NCBI GenBank assembly: GCA_021775475.1
Contig: JAJFHS010000012.1
Span: forward strand, 1 to 53,584
DNA length: 53,584 nt
Reading direction: 5' to 3'
Source: Hyphomicrobiales bacterium
Lineage (GTDB): Bacteria > Pseudomonadota > Alphaproteobacteria > Rhizobiales > JAJFHR01
Part shown: positions 27,425 through 36,410 of the stretch, in pieces
Numbering within the stretch: the first letter of the stretch is position 1
Layout: every line of letters starts with the position of its first letter
Notes under the pieces: generated by a model
The model's database searches: none
Told to the model about the DNA's origin: nothing
What the model saw: the letters and a program-made list of their open reading frames with translations, nothing else
Made by a program: the position numbers and the translations under genes

Positions 27425-28654
27425 ATGGATATAACGGATGCGGGCGGTATTGCTGGAAAACCGTTTACTGATTTAGCTCAACCGGGCAGCGCTACTGTTG
27501 CCAGACCACAGCAGGAAATCAGCCTAGAATTTTTTGATGAACTTGAACCTGTGTGCCACGACTGGCAGGCGCTGGAAGTCGATGCCGTATGCACGCCCTT
27601 TCATGGCTACGCCTGGACCCATGCGTGGCGGACACATGTGGAAGCTGCTGGCCAGGCGCGGGCTGCCATTGTGGTTGGCAGAGATGACAAGGGCATTGTT
27701 CAGATGATTTTGCCTTTGGCGTTACGAAAGCACGGCCCGGTCACCGCTCTGGAATGGCTGGCTGGCCAACATGCGACCTACACCGGCGGTCTGTTTCGCC
27801 CCTCCTTCCTCAACCAATTATCTAAAACAGATTTTCTTGATTTATGGTCCAGAGTTGTCGAGGTGCTGCCACCGTTTGATATTGTGCAGTTTCTGGCCCA
27901 GATGCCGATGATAGACGGCGAGGTTAATCCAACCACGCACCTTGGCGCCAAAGAAAATGCCAGCCCCTATTTTTGCATTACCATTGATGCTGAATGGGAA
28001 GACCTGCACCGTCAACGCCGTAGCAAATCGACACGCCGGTCTGAAAGGCGGCGCGAGCGCCAGCTCAACGAAATAGGGCCGATGAAATTTGAAACCCATT
28101 ACGACGGGCCTGCTCTGGCACAGGCAACTGAAGTTATGTTCAAACAGCGCAGTGCGCGCTTTGGCGAACAGGGCATTCACGACTTTCTCAGCGATCCCGG
28201 TATGGCTGATTTTTATCGCGCATTGACCAAAATGACACCCCGCATCCATGGCATGGAGGGCTTTGTTTCAAGTTTAAGTGTTGGTGATACGATGGCAGCG
28301 GGATTGCTCAATTTGATACACAAGAACAAAAACTATGCGCTTGTTTCCTCAATGACCACGGATGAAGTGCTGAGGAAACCGTCGCCGGGCGAAATACTCA
28401 TGCGCCATACGCTGGAACATTGCTGCGACAAGGGTCTTGATGCCTATGATTGCGGCGGCGGCTACGACATCTATAAAGACAGCTGGAGTGACATAAAATT
28501 TCGCACCGCTGATACAGTTGCGCCGCGAACCCTGCTCGGCTCCGCCTATGCTGGCAGCTTCAATGGATTTCTGGCCGCCAAATCCCACATCAAGCAATCA
28601 CCGGCTTTGTGGAAAGCCTTCAAATCCCTGCGCAAGCTCGGGTTCTGGTCCTAA
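27425..28654 (+). CDS. FemAB/CelD(BcsL)-like GNAT acyltransferase
   Basis: The 409-residue protein fits the GNAT-like family related to CelD/BcsL and FemAB. An N-terminal acyltransferase-like half (LEFFDELEPVCHDWQALE, WTHAWRTHVEAAG) is followed by a C-terminal GNAT fold (TTDEVLRKPSPGEILMRHTLEHCCDKGL, then YDCGGGYDIYKDSWSD). Such proteins are linked to exopolysaccharide or cell-surface modification, but no polysaccharide genes are nearby and the substrate is unknown. The frame opens further upstream with TTG or GTG. ATG 27425 has AGGA seven bases upstream and is preferred. Confidence 0.8.
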   Translation: MDITDAGGIAGKPFTDLAQPGSATVARPQQEISLEFFDELEPVCHDWQALEVDAVCTPFHGYAWTHAWRTHVEAAGQARAAIVVGRDDKGIVQMILPLALRKHGPVTALEWLAGQHATYTGGLFRPSFLNQLSKTDFLDLWSRVVEVLPPFDIVQFLAQMPMIDGEVNPTTHLGAKENASPYFCITIDAEWEDLHRQRRSKSTRRSERRRERQLNEIGPMKFETHYDGPALAQATEVMFKQRSARFGEQGIHDFLSDPGMADFYRALTKMTPRIHGMEGFVSSLSVGDTMAAGLLNLIHKNKNYALVSSMTTDEVLRKPSPGEILMRHTLEHCCDKGLDAYDCGGGYDIYKDSWSDIKFRTADTVAPRTLLGSAYAGSFNGFLAAKSHIKQSPALWKAFKSLRKLGFWS

Positions 28655-28665
28655 AACCAGCTCTG

Positions 28666-28740
28666 TCATTCCCGCAAAGGCGGAAATCTTCTCACGTCCT
28701 GGTAAATGCCGACAGAAGATTCCCGCCTTCGCGGGAATGA
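28666..28740. repeat. Long stem-loop repeat (TCATTCCCGC family)
   Basis: Two 27-base arms (28666-28692 and 28714-28740) are inverted copies with two mismatches around a 21-base loop. The arms begin TCATTCCCGCAAAGGCGG. A partial third copy (GCGGGAATGACGAG) follows near 28751-28764. Repeats of this type are dispersed in many proteobacterial genomes. Between the convergent acyltransferase and hisG genes it may also stop transcription from both sides. Confidence 0.8.
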
Positions 28741-28811
28741 CGGGTTGGTGCGGGAATGACGAGTTTGGGAACGTGATTGATGATGGTTGAGAGTCGAGGG
28801 TGGGTTTTTAA

Positions 28812-29504
28812 TTAAAGCAGATCAACAATCCGGCGCAAAACCTGTAATTGTTCCGTGGTCAGGCCGGGCGATTTCGGTGTTGCCAGCACGGCCTCACTTT
28901 TCAGGATAATACCATCATCCAGTATTTTCAGATTGTTGGCGCTGAGCGTTGAGCCGGTGCTGGTGATATCAACGATTATTTCTGCTGTGCCTGCTGCCGG
29001 TGCGCCTTCGGTTGCCCCTGAGCTTTCCACTGTCTGATAGCCGGTAACGCCTTTGGTGGCAAAGAACTGCCGTGTCAGGTTGATGTATTTTGTCGCCACT
29101 CTTAAACGCCGTGTGTGAATACGCAAAAAATCCTGCGCGGCCTCTTCCAGGTCCGCCATGGTGGCAACATCAAGCCAGCTATCGGGAACGGCAACCACCA
29201 CATCGGCAGGGCCAAAGCCCAGACGCTTTTCAATATTTATACTGCTGTCAAAATTGTGGATGGTCTCGCGCAGCAGATCCTCTCCGGTAATGCCGAGGTG
29301 CACCTCCGCGCTATTGAGATTATGAGCAATTTCGGAGGCGGATAAAAAACGGATCTCGACGTTGTCATACCCGCTCAATCGCCCAAAATAACCACGCGCA
29401 TTGCCGCTGCGCTCGATGGCCATGCCAGCTTCATCAAACAGGTTCGATGCCTGTTCCATAAGGCGGCCTTTGCTGGGCAGGGCGATGATGATTTTATCAC
29501 TCAT
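28812..29504 (-). CDS. hisG: ATP phosphoribosyltransferase, short form
   Basis: HisG catalyses the first step of histidine biosynthesis, joining ATP and PRPP. The roughly 230-residue protein is the short form without the C-terminal regulatory domain, and it needs HisZ. It contains IALPSKGRLMEQ at the start, FLSASEIAHNLNSAEVHLGITGEDLL in the middle and the PRPP-binding loop EIIVDITSTGSTLSAN. Its ATG overlaps the hisZ stop (ATGA at 29501-29504), which decides the start over the upstream alternative at 29528. Confidence 0.96.
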   Translation of the reverse strand: MSDKIIIALPSKGRLMEQASNLFDEAGMAIERSGNARGYFGRLSGYDNVEIRFLSASEIAHNLNSAEVHLGITGEDLLRETIHNFDSSINIEKRLGFGPADVVVAVPDSWLDVATMADLEEAAQDFLRIHTRRLRVATKYINLTRQFFATKGVTGYQTVESSGATEGAPAAGTAEIIVDITSTGSTLSANNLKILDDGIILKSEAVLATPKSPGLTTEQLQVLRRIVDLL

Positions 29505-30682
29505 GAGACTTCCAGCCCGCTTGTACAATTCAGCAATCGATCAAGGTGGATGGCGCAGCCAACCGCGGGTACTGAGCGCAACGCACCGAGACCAGACAAC
29601 AGGTCGTCATAACGCCCGCCACCGGCAAGGTGACCGGCAATCCCCTCACCCGGCATTTCGAGTTGAAAAACAAAGCCGGTGTAATACTCAAGGTTGCGCC
29701 CGAATTCAGCTGAGAACACCGCTTTGTCGAGATTGATTTTACGGTGCTCGAATAAATCCAGTCGACGTTCAAATGCGCCCAGTGCAATTGACAGATCAAC
29801 GTTGGCAGCAGTGGCCACGGTTCTGATTTTTTCCAGAGCCTGATGCGGGCTGTCATTGATGGCGAGATAAGCTTTGATTGTGCTGACGATGTTTTGATCC
29901 AGAGGCTTTGCATCGAGATCAGCTACATGGTTCAACAATCGCCGGGTAATATCGCCAACGCTGCGCCGGCCGACAATGGGGATATTTTTGTGCGCAAGGT
30001 AAGCATCAACAATGCCAATCGCATTTGTCTCATCACGGCTGCGAAGCTGGTTGATCAGTGTTTCATCATAAAGGCCGGTGGTGATTTTTTTGGTACCTGA
30101 CAGTCGGTTGAGAAGATCGTCAAGGGCATCGTGGCGCCAGAACTGATGTTTTAATTTGTCACGCCAGCGCTCAGGCATATCGAAGCCGTCAATCAGGCTG
30201 GCAAAAAGGCTTAAATCGCCGAATTTGATGGTGAAATCCCTGATGCCTGCTGTTTCAATGGCGCTGATCCCCAAGCCCAGAACCTCCGCTTCGGCAGCTT
30301 CATTATCATCGTGCAGCAATAGTTCGATACCGGCCTGCTCAAACTCTCGCGGTTGGCCGGGTCCGGCATCTTCGCTTTGAAATCTGAAGGCGGGGCCGGT
30401 GTAGCAATAACGCGCCAGTTGGTTGGCTTGAGGATTACGCTTTAGATAGATACGGCATGCCGGTATGGTGACGTCAGGGCGCAGACACAGCTCAAGGCCG
30501 AGGTGATCGGTGAACACATAGGTTCGCTGGCGCATTGCTTCGCCCGACTGGCTTAAAAATACATCAGCCGGCTGGATGATTTCCGGTGCGACGCGCTCGT
30601 AACCGGTCCCGGCAAACAATCTAAGAATTCTGTCCTGGACTTTTGTCAGTGCTGCGAGATTTTCAGTTGTTCGATAAGACAT
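29501..30682 (-). CDS. hisZ: ATP phosphoribosyltransferase regulatory subunit
   Basis: HisZ is a HisS-like protein without aminoacylation activity that forms a complex with short-form HisG and makes it sensitive to histidine. The 393-residue protein shows the class II synthetase-like core (LCLRPDVTIPACRIYL, GPAFRFQSEDAGPGQPREFEQAGIELL, and GRNLEYYTGFVFQL). It starts one base after the hisS stop and overlaps hisG by 4 bases, so hisS-hisZ-hisG form one operon. Confidence 0.95.
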   Translation of the reverse strand: MSYRTTENLAALTKVQDRILRLFAGTGYERVAPEIIQPADVFLSQSGEAMRQRTYVFTDHLGLELCLRPDVTIPACRIYLKRNPQANQLARYCYTGPAFRFQSEDAGPGQPREFEQAGIELLLHDDNEAAEAEVLGLGISAIETAGIRDFTIKFGDLSLFASLIDGFDMPERWRDKLKHQFWRHDALDDLLNRLSGTKKITTGLYDETLINQLRSRDETNAIGIVDAYLAHKNIPIVGRRSVGDITRRLLNHVADLDAKPLDQNIVSTIKAYLAINDSPHQALEKIRTVATAANVDLSIALGAFERRLDLFEHRKINLDKAVFSAEFGRNLEYYTGFVFQLEMPGEGIAGHLAGGGRYDDLLSGLGALRSVPAVGCAIHLDRLLNCTSGLEVS

Positions 30683-30683
30683 G

Positions 30684-32279
30684 TCAACGCGTCTGCTGGC
30701 TCAAGATAATTTCTTTAACGGTTGCGACAAGGTCATCGCGCGATACCGTCATCTGCGCCGGGCGGCCACTGCGCCATTCCTCATTATCACTGATATGTTC
30801 AGACATCCGCGCGCCTTCAACCAGATCCTTGATGGTAACGGTGTCGGTGTTGAATTCATCTTCCCCGGCAATCACCACACAGGGCGATCCTCGACGATCA
30901 GCATATTTCAATTGCTTGGCAAATTGCCTGGGATTGCCCTGATACATTTCGGCGCGGATTTTGGCGGCGCGCAGTTCCTGTGTCATCTTCTGGTAACGGG
31001 CAAGGCTTTCAGCGTCGCGGTCCATGACGGTAACGAGCACCGGCGCCAGATTGGGCTTGGTATCGAGCTTGCCGAGATTTTTCAGTGCCGTCATCAGGCG
31101 GGAGACGCCGATGGAAAAGCCAGTGGCCGGCACATCCTGACCGGTGAAGCGTTTGACCAGTCCGTCATAGCGCCCGCCGCCAGCGACCGAGCCAAAGACC
31201 ACCTCCTCGCCCTTTTCGTTGGTGACGGGGAAAAGGAGTTTGCACTCGTAGACGGTGCCGGTGTAATATTCGAGGCCGCGGACGATGGAGGGGTCGATGC
31301 GGATTCGGTCGTCATCGTAGCCAGATGATCGAACTAACGTTTCGATTTGCCGAAGCTCACCAGCACCGGTGACAAATGCTGTATTTATCGAAAAAGGCGA
31401 TTCATCTGCTATCGACGAAAAAACACTCTCCGACACAGCTTCACCTCCGAGGACTTGATCTAGGATTTTTTGCTCGGCCTCAGTGTAATTTTCCGGCCTA
31501 ACAATCTTCGACACCATGTCATCTATTTGAGGTGCTTCGAGGAGTTCGATAAGTGCATCAATTTGGCTTTCCAAAAGCCCCGCACCTTTCGTGAAATCGC
31601 CGCTTTCATCCTTACGGCCTTCACCAAGCAGCAACCGCACGCCTTCGACACCTAATTTATCAAGTTTGTCGATAGCCCTAAGAACGCCCAGCCGCCGCCC
31701 GGCATTATCTTCGCCGCCAAGGCCGATCGCCCCCATCACCCCATCGAGCACCTTGCGACTGTTCACCCGCACCACATAATCACCACGCTTGATCCCCAGC
31801 GCCTCCATCGTGTCGGCCATCATCATGCACATTTCGGCGTCCGCCGACGGTCCCGGCGCGCCGACACTGTCAGCATCGAACTGCATGAACTGACGGAAAC
31901 GCCCCGGCCCCGGCTTTTCGTTGCGGAACACCCAGCCGGAACGATAGGTGCGGTAGGGCATGTGAATGTTGTTGATGTTCTGCGCCACGTGGCGGGCGAG
32001 CGGCGCGGTCAGGTCATAGCGCAGGCTCATCCATTGATCGTCTTCGTCTTGAAGCGAAAAGACGCCTTCGTTCGGCCGGTCCTGGTCGGGCAGGAACTTG
32101 CCCAGCGCATCGGTATATTCGAACATCGGGGTTTCGACGGGATCGAAGCCGTAGCGCTCGAACACCTCGCGGATCTTCGCCATCATGGCCTCGGTCGAGC
32201 GAATTTCGGCCGCGTCACGGTCAGCGAAGCCGCGCGGCACACGTGCCTTGGGGCGAAATACCTTGTTCTTTTTTGCCAT
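30684..32279 (-). CDS. hisS: Histidyl-tRNA synthetase
   Basis: HisRS charges tRNA-His. The 531-residue protein is longer than the common 420-residue form and resembles the alphaproteobacterial long type. Motif 2 is in [26 protein letters not shown]. The histidine-A motif is [13 protein letters not shown], motif 3 lies in the [10 protein letters not shown] stretch, and a C-terminal anticodon domain follows. By hand count, base composition is uneven: about 62% GC in 31681-32280, 48% in 31321-31680, 60% in 31021-31320. The low-GC patch covers residues of about 200-320. Transfer from a GC-richer donor is possible. Confidence 0.95.
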   Translation of the reverse strand: MAKKNKVFRPKARVPRGFADRDAAEIRSTEAMMAKIREVFERYGFDPVETPMFEYTDALGKFLPDQDRPNEGVFSLQDEDDQWMSLRYDLTAPLARHVAQNINNIHMPYRTYRSGWVFRNEKPGPGRFRQFMQFDADSVGAPGPSADAEMCMMMADTMEALGIKRGDYVVRVNSRKVLDGVMGAIGLGGEDNAGRRLGVLRAIDKLDKLGVEGVRLLLGEGRKDESGDFTKGAGLLESQIDALIELLEAPQIDDMVSKIVRPENYTEAEQKILDQVLGGEAVSESVFSSIADESPFSINTAFVTGAGELRQIETLVRSSGYDDDRIRIDPSIVRGLEYYTGTVYECKLLFPVTNEKGEEVVFGSVAGGGRYDGLVKRFTGQDVPATGFSIGVSRLMTALKNLGKLDTKPNLAPVLVTVMDRDAESLARYQKMTQELRAAKIRAEMYQGNPRQFAKQLKYADRRGSPCVVIAGEDEFNTDTVTIKDLVEGARMSEHISDNEEWRSGRPAQMTVSRDDLVATVKEIILSQQTR

Positions 32280-32409
32280 GATTCTCTTCTAGCGGTGATA
32301 TGCCGAAAACGATTGCTGTCGGCGCCGGTTCTAGCGCATTTTCACCAGACCCGGCAAGGCCCTAGAGCGCTCTATTGTGTGTCGTTTTTAATTGATCCCA
32401 CCCAATCCA
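32280..32409. other. Upstream region of hisS, no gene seen
   Basis: This part of the 322-base gap between hisS and the second cheZ-like gene holds the hisS promoter region, but no convincing promoter was identified. The rest of the gap is filled by the inverted repeat at 32410-32522. Confidence 0.4.
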
Positions 32410-32522
32410 TCATCCTCGCAGCTGTCCCGGGGATCCATTCCTCAATTATCTCGGCCAAAAGGCTGTATCTTTGTTTTCGAAAGCTCAACGCTATTGGATC
32501 CCCGGGACAGCTGCGAGGATGA
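32410..32522. repeat. Perfect 28-base inverted repeat, REP-like element
   Basis: The arms 32410-32437 and 32495-32522 are perfect inverted copies. They begin TCATCCTCGCAGCTGTCCCG and close a 57-base loop. The loop start (attcctcaa..tcggccaaa) resembles the sequence next to the palindrome at 53393-53413 (ccattcctcaaatccttcgg), so both may belong to one larger repeat family. It may terminate transcription, as it lies upstream of hisS and downstream of nothing on the plus strand. Confidence 0.75.
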
Positions 32523-32601
32523 CGGAGAAGGATGATTTTGAATCCTGTTAAAGCAACCTGTTATAGTGCATTTCCGCTTAAATCTGAATCGCGTAAATGT
32601 T

Positions 32602-33330
32602 TTAATCGAAGAGGGCGTCGATATCACCTTGTGAAGCAACGTCAATCGCATCTTCCATCGCCGGGCCATTGAGCAGATGATCGTCAGAGGTTTTTCCGGT
32701 TTGTTTTTCCGGCTTGATGCCAGCGAAACTTTCTTCGCCGCCCCAGATTGTCATCATGTAATCAACGCGTTCTTCGATGAATTTCAATGTATTGACCACC
32801 TTGGTGATACGCTGACCGGTGAGATCCTGAAAGTTGCAGGCTTCAAAAACGGCGATCGCGTGCTCCTGAATGTCAAGGGCTACATCATGGTCGGAACCTG
32901 ATTTGAGAGAGTTGGCAAGATTTGCTGCATTGGATTCAATGTTTTCAGCGGCTGTCAGTATTTTCTCTGTCGCATCTTCCGTGCCTTTGACCACGGCATC
33001 GAGTTCATCGCTTGCGGTTGCCTGATCTTCTCCGACAAACCCTGAGTGATGCAATGAGGTTATTTCGCGTTTGGTATCAAGAATAGAAGTGCGGATTTCG
33101 TCCAACTCACCTTTTAGCCGGTTGGATTGCGCCAGTTCCTTGCGAATGCTTTCGAGGACTTCATTTGAAGCCTCGTCTTTTTCCTGGGCAGGCTCTTTGG
33201 CAACGCCCATTCCCTGCAGGCTGGCAATTGCATCCATTACCTGACGATGACGAATTTCCTCAATGCTCTGACCGTTGTTATCATATCCCGCAGGCATTGC
33301 TCTTTCTATACGAAAAACCTTGTTCGCCAC
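32602..33330 (-). CDS. CheZ-like protein phosphatase (second copy)
   Basis: This 242-residue protein is related to the CheZ at 21686-22513. It has the same active-site stretch EACNFQDLTGQRITKVV with D169 and Q173, the preceding helix TEDATEKILTAAENIE, and the same kind of C-terminal tail, SQGDIDALFD. Its N-terminal 100 residues are different and include VMDAIASLQGMGVAKEP. The start is GTG with GGGGAGAG upstream. It is not next to a CheY gene, but downstream of malate synthase. It could act on CheY-P or on another receiver protein. Confidence 0.85.
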   Translation of the reverse strand: MANKVFRIERAMPAGYDNNGQSIEEIRHRQVMDAIASLQGMGVAKEPAQEKDEASNEVLESIRKELAQSNRLKGELDEIRTSILDTKREITSLHHSGFVGEDQATASDELDAVVKGTEDATEKILTAAENIESNAANLANSLKSGSDHDVALDIQEHAIAVFEACNFQDLTGQRITKVVNTLKFIEERVDYMMTIWGGEESFAGIKPEKQTGKTSDDHLLNGPAMEDAIDVASQGDIDALFD

Positions 33331-33456
33331 TTAACACTCTCCCCTAAACCAATAAAAGCCCGCACGAAGGACACGTCCCTGCCCTGAGCAACTTGAGCAT
33401 AAGCGGCAATTCCTAAGAATTCATTCACTTTTAGGGTGTGTTTTCAGATCTTACCC

Positions 33457-35058
33457 TTACTTGATCAGTTCATAGGCTGGCAGGGTTAAAAACGGCATGA
33501 AGGTTTTGGCGATCGACATTTGGCGGAACAGTTCTATAGCCTCGCCAAATCGTCCTGAGTTGTAGCTTTCAACTCCCAGATTGTCGCGCAAATGATCCAT
33601 CTCATCTTCAAGCAATTGATTGAAGAGTTGAGGTGTTACCTTGCGGCCATCGGCGAGTTCGGCATTGAAGCGTAACCATTGCCATATTTGCGCGCGGCTG
33701 ATTTCGGCAGTGGCAGCATCTTCCATGAGGTTATAGAGAGGTACGGCGCCGCGGCCCTGCAACCAGGCTTCAATATACTGGATGCCGACGCGGATATTCT
33801 CTCGCAAACCGGCTTCTGTCTTTTCACCACGGTGAATTTCCAGCAGGTCAACTTGAGAAACTTCCACATCATCACGCATATTCCCAAGTTGATTTCCATC
33901 TGGCATCAAGCGGTCAAACACTTCCCGGGCGACCGGTACCAGACCGGGATGAGCCACCCAGGTGCCATCATTACCATCGCGGGCTTCTCGTTCTTTATCG
34001 GCCTTCACTTTGGCAAAGGCTTGCGAATTGGCATGCTCATCGCCTTTGATGGGAATTTGTGCCGCCATGCCACCCATGGCATAGGCACCGCGCCGGTGGC
34101 AGGTTTTTATCAACAATCTGGCATAAGCCCCCAGAAAGGCCTGGCCCATAACAAGTTGGGCACGATCGGGCAGAATGTAATCAGGATTATTGCTGAGGGT
34201 TTTGATGAAGCTGAAAATATAATCCCAGCGTCCAATATTGAGCCCGGCCATATGGTCTTTCAATTCAAACAGGATTTCTTCCATCTCGAAGGCCGCTGGC
34301 AGGGTCTCAATCAACACTGTGGCCTTGATGGTGCCAACGGCAATATCGAGATGATTTTGGGCATGGATAAAAACATCATTCCACAGCCGGGCTTCTTCGT
34401 GAGCTTCAATTTTTGGCAGGTAAAAATATGGGCCACGACCCTGATCTATGGTTTTGCGGGCGTTGTGGAAAAAGTACAGGCCAAAATCAAACAACGAACC
34501 CGATACAGGCGCACCATCGACACTCATGTGAGCTTCAACCAGATGCCAGCCGCGTGGGCGAACAATCAACACCGCCGGGTTGTCATTGACGTCATAGTGC
34601 TTGTTATTGCCCGGATCGGTAAAACCTATGTCGCCGCCCCACAGATCCGCCAGGTTGACCTGACCATCCATCATGTTTGACCACAGGGGTGATGAGGCAT
34701 CTTCGAAATCGGCCATGAATACGTCAGCGCCGCAATTGAGTGCATTGACGATCATCTTGCGATCTACCGGTCCGGTGATTTCAACAGCGCGGGTTTGCAG
34801 CGGTTGGGGAATGGGGCCAACGCGCCAGTCGCCAGCTCGGATTTCTTTCGTGTTCTCGAGAAAATCGGGCAGCGCGCCTGCATCATATTGTTTTTGTTTG
34901 TCAACACGGCGTTGCAGCAATGCCAGCCGTGTTGCATCAAATTTACGATGGAGTTCAGCTACAAAACTCAATGCCTGCGGGCTGAGTATGCGGGCATAGT
35001 CCGGGCTCAAATCTCCACTGATTTCAACACCGTGCGGCAGATTATTATTTTCAACCAT
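33457..35058 (-). CDS. aceB: Malate synthase A
   Basis: The enzyme condenses glyoxylate and acetyl-CoA to malate. The 533-residue protein has the family length and motifs: ADFEDASSPLWSNMMDGQVNL, RPRGWHLVEAH, PKIEAHEEARLWND, and ELKDHMAGLNIGRWDYIFSFIK with one change from the usual Cys (AGLNCGRWDY). The start has AAGGGG upstream. It follows glcF by 18 bases, so glyoxylate from glycolate oxidase would be consumed directly. This is a clear pathway unit for two-carbon use. Confidence 0.96.
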   Translation of the reverse strand: MVENNNLPHGVEISGDLSPDYARILSPQALSFVAELHRKFDATRLALLQRRVDKQKQYDAGALPDFLENTKEIRAGDWRVGPIPQPLQTRAVEITGPVDRKMIVNALNCGADVFMADFEDASSPLWSNMMDGQVNLADLWGGDIGFTDPGNNKHYDVNDNPAVLIVRPRGWHLVEAHMSVDGAPVSGSLFDFGLYFFHNARKTIDQGRGPYFYLPKIEAHEEARLWNDVFIHAQNHLDIAVGTIKATVLIETLPAAFEMEEILFELKDHMAGLNIGRWDYIFSFIKTLSNNPDYILPDRAQLVMGQAFLGAYARLLIKTCHRRGAYAMGGMAAQIPIKGDEHANSQAFAKVKADKEREARDGNDGTWVAHPGLVPVAREVFDRLMPDGNQLGNMRDDVEVSQVDLLEIHRGEKTEAGLRENIRVGIQYIEAWLQGRGAVPLYNLMEDAATAEISRAQIWQWLRFNAELADGRKVTPQLFNQLLEDEMDHLRDNLGVESYNSGRFGEAIELFRQMSIAKTFMPFLTLPAYELIK

Positions 35059-35076
35059 TATTTTTTCCCCTTGTTT

Positions 35077-36399
35077 TTATTGGTCGGTTGTTTTCACCTC
35101 GTTAAGTGCCTTTGGCTTTGGCCCGCCACCGGCCCAGTCGAGAAGTTCAATGGTATGGATAATCGGAATTTTGGTGCCGGTGGCAATCTGGGTCATGCAA
35201 CCGATGTTTCCGGTGGCGATAATATCGGGCATAACAGCTTCAATATTTGCAACTTTGCGGTCGCGCAGGCGCGTTGAAATTTCTGATTGTAAAATATTAT
35301 AGGTGCCAGCCGAGCCACAACAAATATGACCTTCGGGCACGTCAACCACATCAAAACCGGCGGCGCGCAACAGGTCTTTGGGCTGGTTGATGATCTTTTG
35401 TCCATGCTGCATGGAACAGGCGGAATGATAGGCGACTTTTAATCCGAATTTTTTGTCTGCCGCCTCAATCGGAGCTATCGCGAGATATTCGGTTACATCT
35501 TTGGCCAGATCGGAAACCGTCTTTGCTTTTTGCGCGTAATCGCCTTCGTCAGCAAGCAGATGGCCGTAATCCTTGATTGTTGTTCCGCAGCCTGAAGCGG
35601 TGATGATGATGGCATCAAGCCCCTCGCCTTCCACTTCAGCCATCCAGGCATCGACATTGGCTTTTGCCTGGGTAACAGCTTTTGTCTCATTGCCCATATG
35701 GTGCACCAAAGCGCCACAACAGCCTTCGCCTTTGGGCATGATCACGTCAATCCCGCGGCGGTTCAAAAGACGTATGGTGGCGTCATTGATGCCGGGGTCG
35801 AGCACGGATTGAGCACAGCCTTTTAGAAGAGCTACGCGGCCACGGCTGCCGGTGAAGGTTTTATGGGGGAAAATCTCATCGGCAGAGCCACGCGGTGGTA
35901 ATTTCGCCGGTGCCAGTGCCAACATGGCGGCCATTGGCTTGCATCCGGGGAGTTTTGCCAGCACAGGGGCCAGACCTTTAAAAAGTCGCGCGCCCGTCAA
36001 TGCCAGTCTGAAGCGTGCGGGATACGGCAACACCATTTGCAGCATCTTGCGCACGAGATTGTCCATAAAAGGACGCTTGTAGGTTTTGGCCACATGTATG
36101 CGGGCGGTATCAATCAGCCGCATATAATTGACGCTGGCGGGGCACGTGGTCATACACGACAAGCACGACAGACAACGGTCCACATGTTTGGTTATATGTT
36201 CGGTTGCCGGTTTGTCATTTTCAAGCATGTCCTTGATCAGATAGATGCGCCCGCGCGGGCTGTCGAGTTCATCACCCAACAACAAGTAGGTCGGGCAGGT
36301 GGCGGTGCAAAAGCCACAGTGGACGCATTTGCGCAAGACATCGTTGGCTTCGCTTAAGGCTCGTTTTTCAAGTTGTTCGGGCGTGAAACTGGTCTGCAT
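35077..36399 (-). CDS. glcF: Glycolate oxidase iron-sulfur subunit
   Basis: GlcF carries electrons from the flavin subunits of glycolate oxidase to the respiratory chain. The 440-residue protein has two 4Fe-4S clusters at the N terminus (CVHCGFCTATCPTY and CLSCLSCMTTCPASV) and two CCG domains (GEGCCGALVHHMG and GHICCGSAGTYNILQ). It is the third gene of glcD-glcE-glcF. The gaps of 8 and 11 bases point to one transcript with glcD, glcE and aceB. Confidence 0.96.
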   Translation of the reverse strand: MQTSFTPEQLEKRALSEANDVLRKCVHCGFCTATCPTYLLLGDELDSPRGRIYLIKDMLENDKPATEHITKHVDRCLSCLSCMTTCPASVNYMRLIDTARIHVAKTYKRPFMDNLVRKMLQMVLPYPARFRLALTGARLFKGLAPVLAKLPGCKPMAAMLALAPAKLPPRGSADEIFPHKTFTGSRGRVALLKGCAQSVLDPGINDATIRLLNRRGIDVIMPKGEGCCGALVHHMGNETKAVTQAKANVDAWMAEVEGEGLDAIIITASGCGTTIKDYGHLLADEGDYAQKAKTVSDLAKDVTEYLAIAPIEAADKKFGLKVAYHSACSMQHGQKIINQPKDLLRAAGFDVVDVPEGHICCGSAGTYNILQSEISTRLRDRKVANIEAVMPDIIATGNIGCMTQIATGTKIPIIHTIELLDWAGGGPKPKALNEVKTTDQ

Positions 36400-36410
36400 C
36401 TCTCAGTCTT

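Noticed and set aside
28655..28811. A CRISPR-like array because of repeated TCATTCCCGC/GGGAATGA units.
   Set aside because: The units are inverted rather than direct, spacing is irregular and no cas gene is present.
33679..34680. A 333-codon open frame on the plus strand inside malate synthase.
   Set aside because: It is antisense to a complete, recognisable aceB and its product resembles no known family. Similar antisense frames inside mutL, pgi, ileS, hisS and groEL were left out for the same reason.
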